Below are positions 60,062 to 64,000 of a DNA stretch of 64,000 nucleotides, one piece after another (position 1 is the first letter of the stretch; each line of letters starts with the position of its first letter). The position numbers were made by a program, and so were the translations under genes. Origin of the DNA: Azadirachta indica (lineage: Eukaryota; Streptophyta; Magnoliopsida; Sapindales; Meliaceae); the NCBI GenBank assembly GCA_022749755.1, contig CM040445.1, forward strand, positions 12,855,182-12,919,181, given 5' to 3'. The notes beneath the pieces were generated by a model, which was not told the origin of the DNA, ran no database searches, and saw nothing but the letters and a program-made list of their open reading frames with translations.

Positions 60062-63045
60062 TCATTTTCTGACATTCTTGGAGTAAAATCTGAGAACCAT
60101 GTAGAAGCAGAGCCGGTAAAGAACGCCCCAAGCTAGCAAGATAAGGATGTCATACCAGATGTTTTCCATGTCGATGTCCATGGAGAATATGACATCTTCT
60201 CCTATCAAAATGCAGTCTGGTCTCAAGAGTTCTGTAGTTATGTTATGCAGCTCGCTCCTCCTAACCTCTCCCAGAGGTCCCGGAGAAAGATCCCTCAGAT
60301 CTCCAATGTAGCATCTTTTGCCTTTGAACTCGTTTGTAAGCAAGGCTTCAAACGGGTATTTGATTGCAGAAATATAATGCAGCCACCTCCAGTAGATGGG
60401 TATATGACTTCTCTTCAAGAAAAACCCGCAGGTGAGGAAGAAAAGAGCAGTTGTGGCGATCACCACCGCGTAACCCGTGATATAACTTGGGACAAGCGCA
60501 CTAACAAGCATCACATAAGCATTTGTAGTTATGAGGGAAGCGTAGAGGATCATCCAGAAGTAGAAGAGATTGCTACGCAGGTGAAGCATAAGTTTGGTTA
60601 TAGCAGCAAATGTTATGCCTTGAATTGCGAAGAACGGGAGATAAACCAACAGGGAAGAGATGACGTAAGACGAAGCACGGTAAGCATTGTGGGAAGTTTC
60701 TCTAATGAAGATGAATCTCTCCTGGATGAATGTTGGGACTGCATCATTGGAAGAGAAGAAAACAAGACATACGGCAAAGATGTAGAAATTGAGAAGCCTG
60801 TTGATTGTTTGGAAGTCATTCCGGCCCAGCTTTTCGAACAGTGTTGATAGAATGAGTGCCATCACTGTTAAGACAATTTCTCGTGAGAGAAATAGCTCAG
60901 GAGTTCGGATCACGTTCAGAGCTGTTCTCCGTGAGAGAACTGCTACTTCTCTGAGCCATGGGTTAGCAAATTTGGGACCATGGTCTGGGTCGTCCAGAAC
61001 TTCTTCTTCAATCTCGAACTCTTCGTCGTAAGAAGCTGCATATGGGTCTATCGACGGGCTAAAAACTACAGGGGTTTTCGGACGAGAAGGGTTCTGTTGA
61101 GGAGTCGAATACTGGCTAGAGACAAAACTTCTTGCGCCGGAAATGGGCGTTTTTGCAGGAGTCCATGACGGAGGACGACGAGGAGTTCCCACAACTCCAT
61201 GATAGAGCCAGACTGAGAAGTCTTTGTAAAAGTGAGAAGCCAAGCGTTGATTATAAACACCACTCCGCATGTTCATCGGCGTTGCAACCGTCTTCCGTTC
61301 CAGGGAATTGTCAAACTCCTGGTCGTCATCAGCGTAATCAAATTGCAGAGAGTTTGCTCCAGGCGTCCTGTTTCCTGAAGAAAATGCATGGCTACGAAGG
61401 CTGATGGCAAATTTGGATCCTGGAGTCTTCATATAAGGAGTCCTGGGAGTTTTTGGAGTTCTTGGAACTGGTGTTCTGGCTACTTGATCAGGTTTGATTC
61501 CGTCGCGCTGGTAAACCACAAGTGGCTCGAGGCCGACGTTGGATTCATCGTATTCTTTGATAACATCCAGCAAATATTCTAGGCTATTCTCCCCGTCAGG
61601 AACTGGCCTGCGAAACCAGAGAGGTGCGCAGGAAGGTCTATTGGCCTTCCCATATATATCAGTCTTCCCCTGTTGAACAATTTTGATAGACATAAAGACA
61701 AATTATCATCATCAAAATCTATTGGAATATTATGGAATCACACACCATGGCATGTAATTCATAAAATTAATCAAAAATTTAGGGTAGGTTTGTAACTCCA
61801 TTATTTCTGCATAATTTTAAAAACATAACCCCGCAAGAATATAATACACGTTTAGTTAATAGCTAATATTTGTCAATCATATATGGATTACAGCTAGAGG
61901 TGTAAATTGTGTGGTGCCTAAAATTTAAATTCACTTGTCTTTCATATTTTACCCAATTCTTAAATAGTTTGTTCAGCATGAGTCACGAGTCTATTAAGTT
62001 CGTCTTATGTCCGTGTTGAATGAAATATATCTTTAATAGTTTATTATCAGCAATAAGTGTTGAAAAATTTGTTACCTTGCTAGAACGGTGATGTGATCCA
62101 GGAGCATTTGAATTCTGAAAGAAGGCTGGTGGATAGTCATGAGAACAATGCTACCACTCCTAGCTATGTCCTTCACCTTTTCCACTACACTGTAAGCGCT
62201 CGTAGAATCAAGACCTGAAGTTGGTTCATCCAGAAACAGCAGTGATGGCTTATGTATAATGTCAATTCCGATTGAAACCCTCCGCCGCTCTCCTCCTGAC
62301 ACTCCTCTCCTCCCTTCGTCCCCGATATACGTATGTGCTGCACTCTGTAAGATAATATAACAGTTTTATGCATAGTGAAGAACCCATAACAGACCGACAC
62401 AGAATCAATTAAGGAGTTTTACCTGTAAACCCAGTTGATCAAGTAGCTCATAGACTCTGTTTTTCTTCTCGTCCCTGGAAATGGAAGGAGGAAGCCTCAC
62501 TTCTGCTGCAAACATGAAGGTTTCGAAAACTGTCAGCATCGGAAACAGCTGATCATCTTGCATCACATAGGATGACACCATCTTCATATAACTTGTAGTC
62601 ACCTAAAAAAGGAAAAAATTCATGCAATCATCACTTCTTAAATAAAATGTTTATGACATACACGAGAAATTTCGGAAGAACTTACTGGCTTCCCATCAAT
62701 TCTAACTGATCCTTCAAGACTTCCTCGCGCAATCCTACCGGCCAATGCATCAAGAAACGTTGATTTCCCGGCACCACTAGGCCCCATAATCGCCATGACT
62801 TCCCCCCTCACAGCTTGGCCAGAGATATCATCAAGAAGATAAGCTTCCCTGGTAATCCACGCCCCGTCTTTCTTCTGCTTTTTCATGATACTGTACGACA
62901 GGTTCCTGAACTCCAGCCCTTGCCCTGGAATCATTTTTCGGGGAGCAGCGTATGGCAGCGCTGCATTTCTTGCAGCCATTGATTTGTCCATGTCTAGAAG
63001 ACTCTCCAGGTTTTTGCTGGGGTCCATCCGGCCTAGTCTCGCCAT
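60062..63045 (-). CDS. STR: half-size ABCG transporter STR (STUNTED ARBUSCULE), with a frame break at the exon 4 start
   Basis: STR pairs with STR2 in the periarbuscular membrane and is needed for arbuscule growth, probably exporting lipid to the fungus. Exons: 63045-62686, 62602-62423, 62344-62076 and exon 4 ending at 60062. Residues: Walker [10 protein letters not shown] (88-96), signature VSGGE (195-199), Walker B LLFLDE (215-220), H-loop histidine about 252, then a long proline-rich linker ([13 protein letters not shown]) and a six-span ABCG membrane domain ending [10 protein letters not shown] start at MARLGRMD because other STR proteins begin there; an in-frame ATG at 63279 exists. From the acceptor at 61669 the sequence first matches the family (GRLIYMGRP) but loses frame near 61611, one base short. 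An acceptor at 61607 restores frame and gives 784 residues without about 20 residues. Either a real lesion or an assembly error. Confidence 0.88.
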
Positions 63046-64000
63046 TGCAGTTATGATGAGTGAGTACTCCCTTGGCCTTGTTTTCGGGTTTGCAAAATTG
63101 TTGATTATAAGAAGATGAAAAGTGGAGAAAACATTTTTGGACAAAAATGGCGACGGCAAGACTAAAGGAAAATTAGGACAAGATGTCTTCGTCTTTCCTT
63201 TCCCTTTGGTCTTGTCGTTAATTTGCTTCGATATTTCCGGCGAGTTTTGCACTTTTGTTTCCTTCTCCATTGAAGACAATTTTCCCCCTCATTATTTATT
63301 TATTTCTTCTCTAATAGTCTGTTTTTTACCTTTCCGAAGTTTAAATCAACAAATTCAATGATGTTTTCTTTTTTATGCTAATATATAGATTGGCATATGA
63401 AGAATTTGATTCTCTCCTGCTTTAAGCCTGCATGCGCTTTGAAAAATTTTTTATGCGTGCAATTTCTTTTCACAAAATGTCCAAGTTCTACTTTTATATT
63501 GTTATTTATTTTTTTAAAATAGCAATAACCATCTATACTTCATATCAGAGAAGTCGAATATGATATTGAGATAGACTTTAGTGAAAAATATATCAATTGA
63601 TTGATCAAATAAGCTAGCTTAACAATATTATTCCTTAGTAGCTATTCAAGTTAAAGAAGCTCTCAGCTAGCTTTAACGATCAATAAATAAAGCCGCTGGG
63701 ATTATTTCTAACATGCATTTTGTTTTAGACCTTCTGATTATATTATATATTATGAAGTGTCCTTTTTTAAGTATTTTAATATTTATATATATTGTTGATA
63801 AAATTAGATTTTTTGTATTGGTTGCAAATTTTTAAATAGTATTGGATAGCAAATCAAATGAGATTTGATACACGTAACAGTAAAAAACTCACGCAATCAA
63901 ATCCCTAGCTAGAAGAAATCCAGGAATACAATCTGGGATTTGTAACTTTTGAAATTATAATTTGAACACGTTGTCTGTTTCTTTTGTTTTGGAAAACATT
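63046..64000. other. STR upstream region
   Basis: Likely STR leader and promoter. I looked for the CTTC/MYCS element (TCTTGTT) and P1BS (GNATATNC), known from mycorrhiza-induced promoters, and found no clear match on either strand in this 955 bp. No gene seen. Confidence 0.45.

Noticed and set aside
60245..60847. 200-codon open frame on the + strand inside STR exon 4
   Set aside because: Antisense shadow of the ABCG membrane domain; no recognisable domain.
63043..63279. Longer STR N-terminus from the ATG at 63279
   Set aside because: In frame, but the added 78 residues are low-complexity and lysine-rich, and known STR proteins start at the MARL motif at 63045.

Overview
The window is plant nuclear DNA. 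It is AT-rich and intron-dense, with GT-AG splice signals, large repeat-filled spacers and six recognisable protein-coding genes. The gene set (RLK902-like receptor kinase, IREH1 AGC kinase, TIFY6B/JAZ3, TDX, STR) points to a eudicot. STR belongs to the arbuscular mycorrhiza programme, so the host is probably an AM-forming species. I cannot fix the species from sequence alone.

Layout. 1-6926 (+): 3' part of a chloroplast-type DnaJ/Hsp40 gene. 9367-12038 (-): RLK902-like LRR receptor kinase. 17282-32692 (-): IREH1, 17 coding exons. 33-49 kb: gene-free, very AT-rich repeat domain holding a long imperfect inverted repeat (34.6-35.5 and 39.8-41.1 kb), a 44-bp minisatellite and broken endogenous caulimovirid DNA (41.2-45.2 kb) in two orientations. 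49688-53565 (+): JAZ3/TIFY6B-type jasmonate repressor. 55322-59749 (+): TDX, a Hip-like TPR-thioredoxin fusion. 60062-63045 (-): STR, a half-size ABCG transporter of the periarbuscular membrane.

The order DnaJ-RLK902-IREH1-JAZ3-TDX matches, from memory, Arabidopsis At3g17830-At3g17840-At3g17850-At3g17860-At3g17880. This is a conserved syntenic block. STR sits at the end of the block here and, as far as I know, is missing from non-mycorrhizal Brassicaceae.

The strongest single observation is in STR. Reading exon 4 from its family-conserved acceptor runs into a one-base frame break near 61611, while a second acceptor 62 nt downstream restores an intact 784-codon frame at the cost of about 20 residues. 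The genes are neighbours by synteny and not an operon; no shared pathway is implied.
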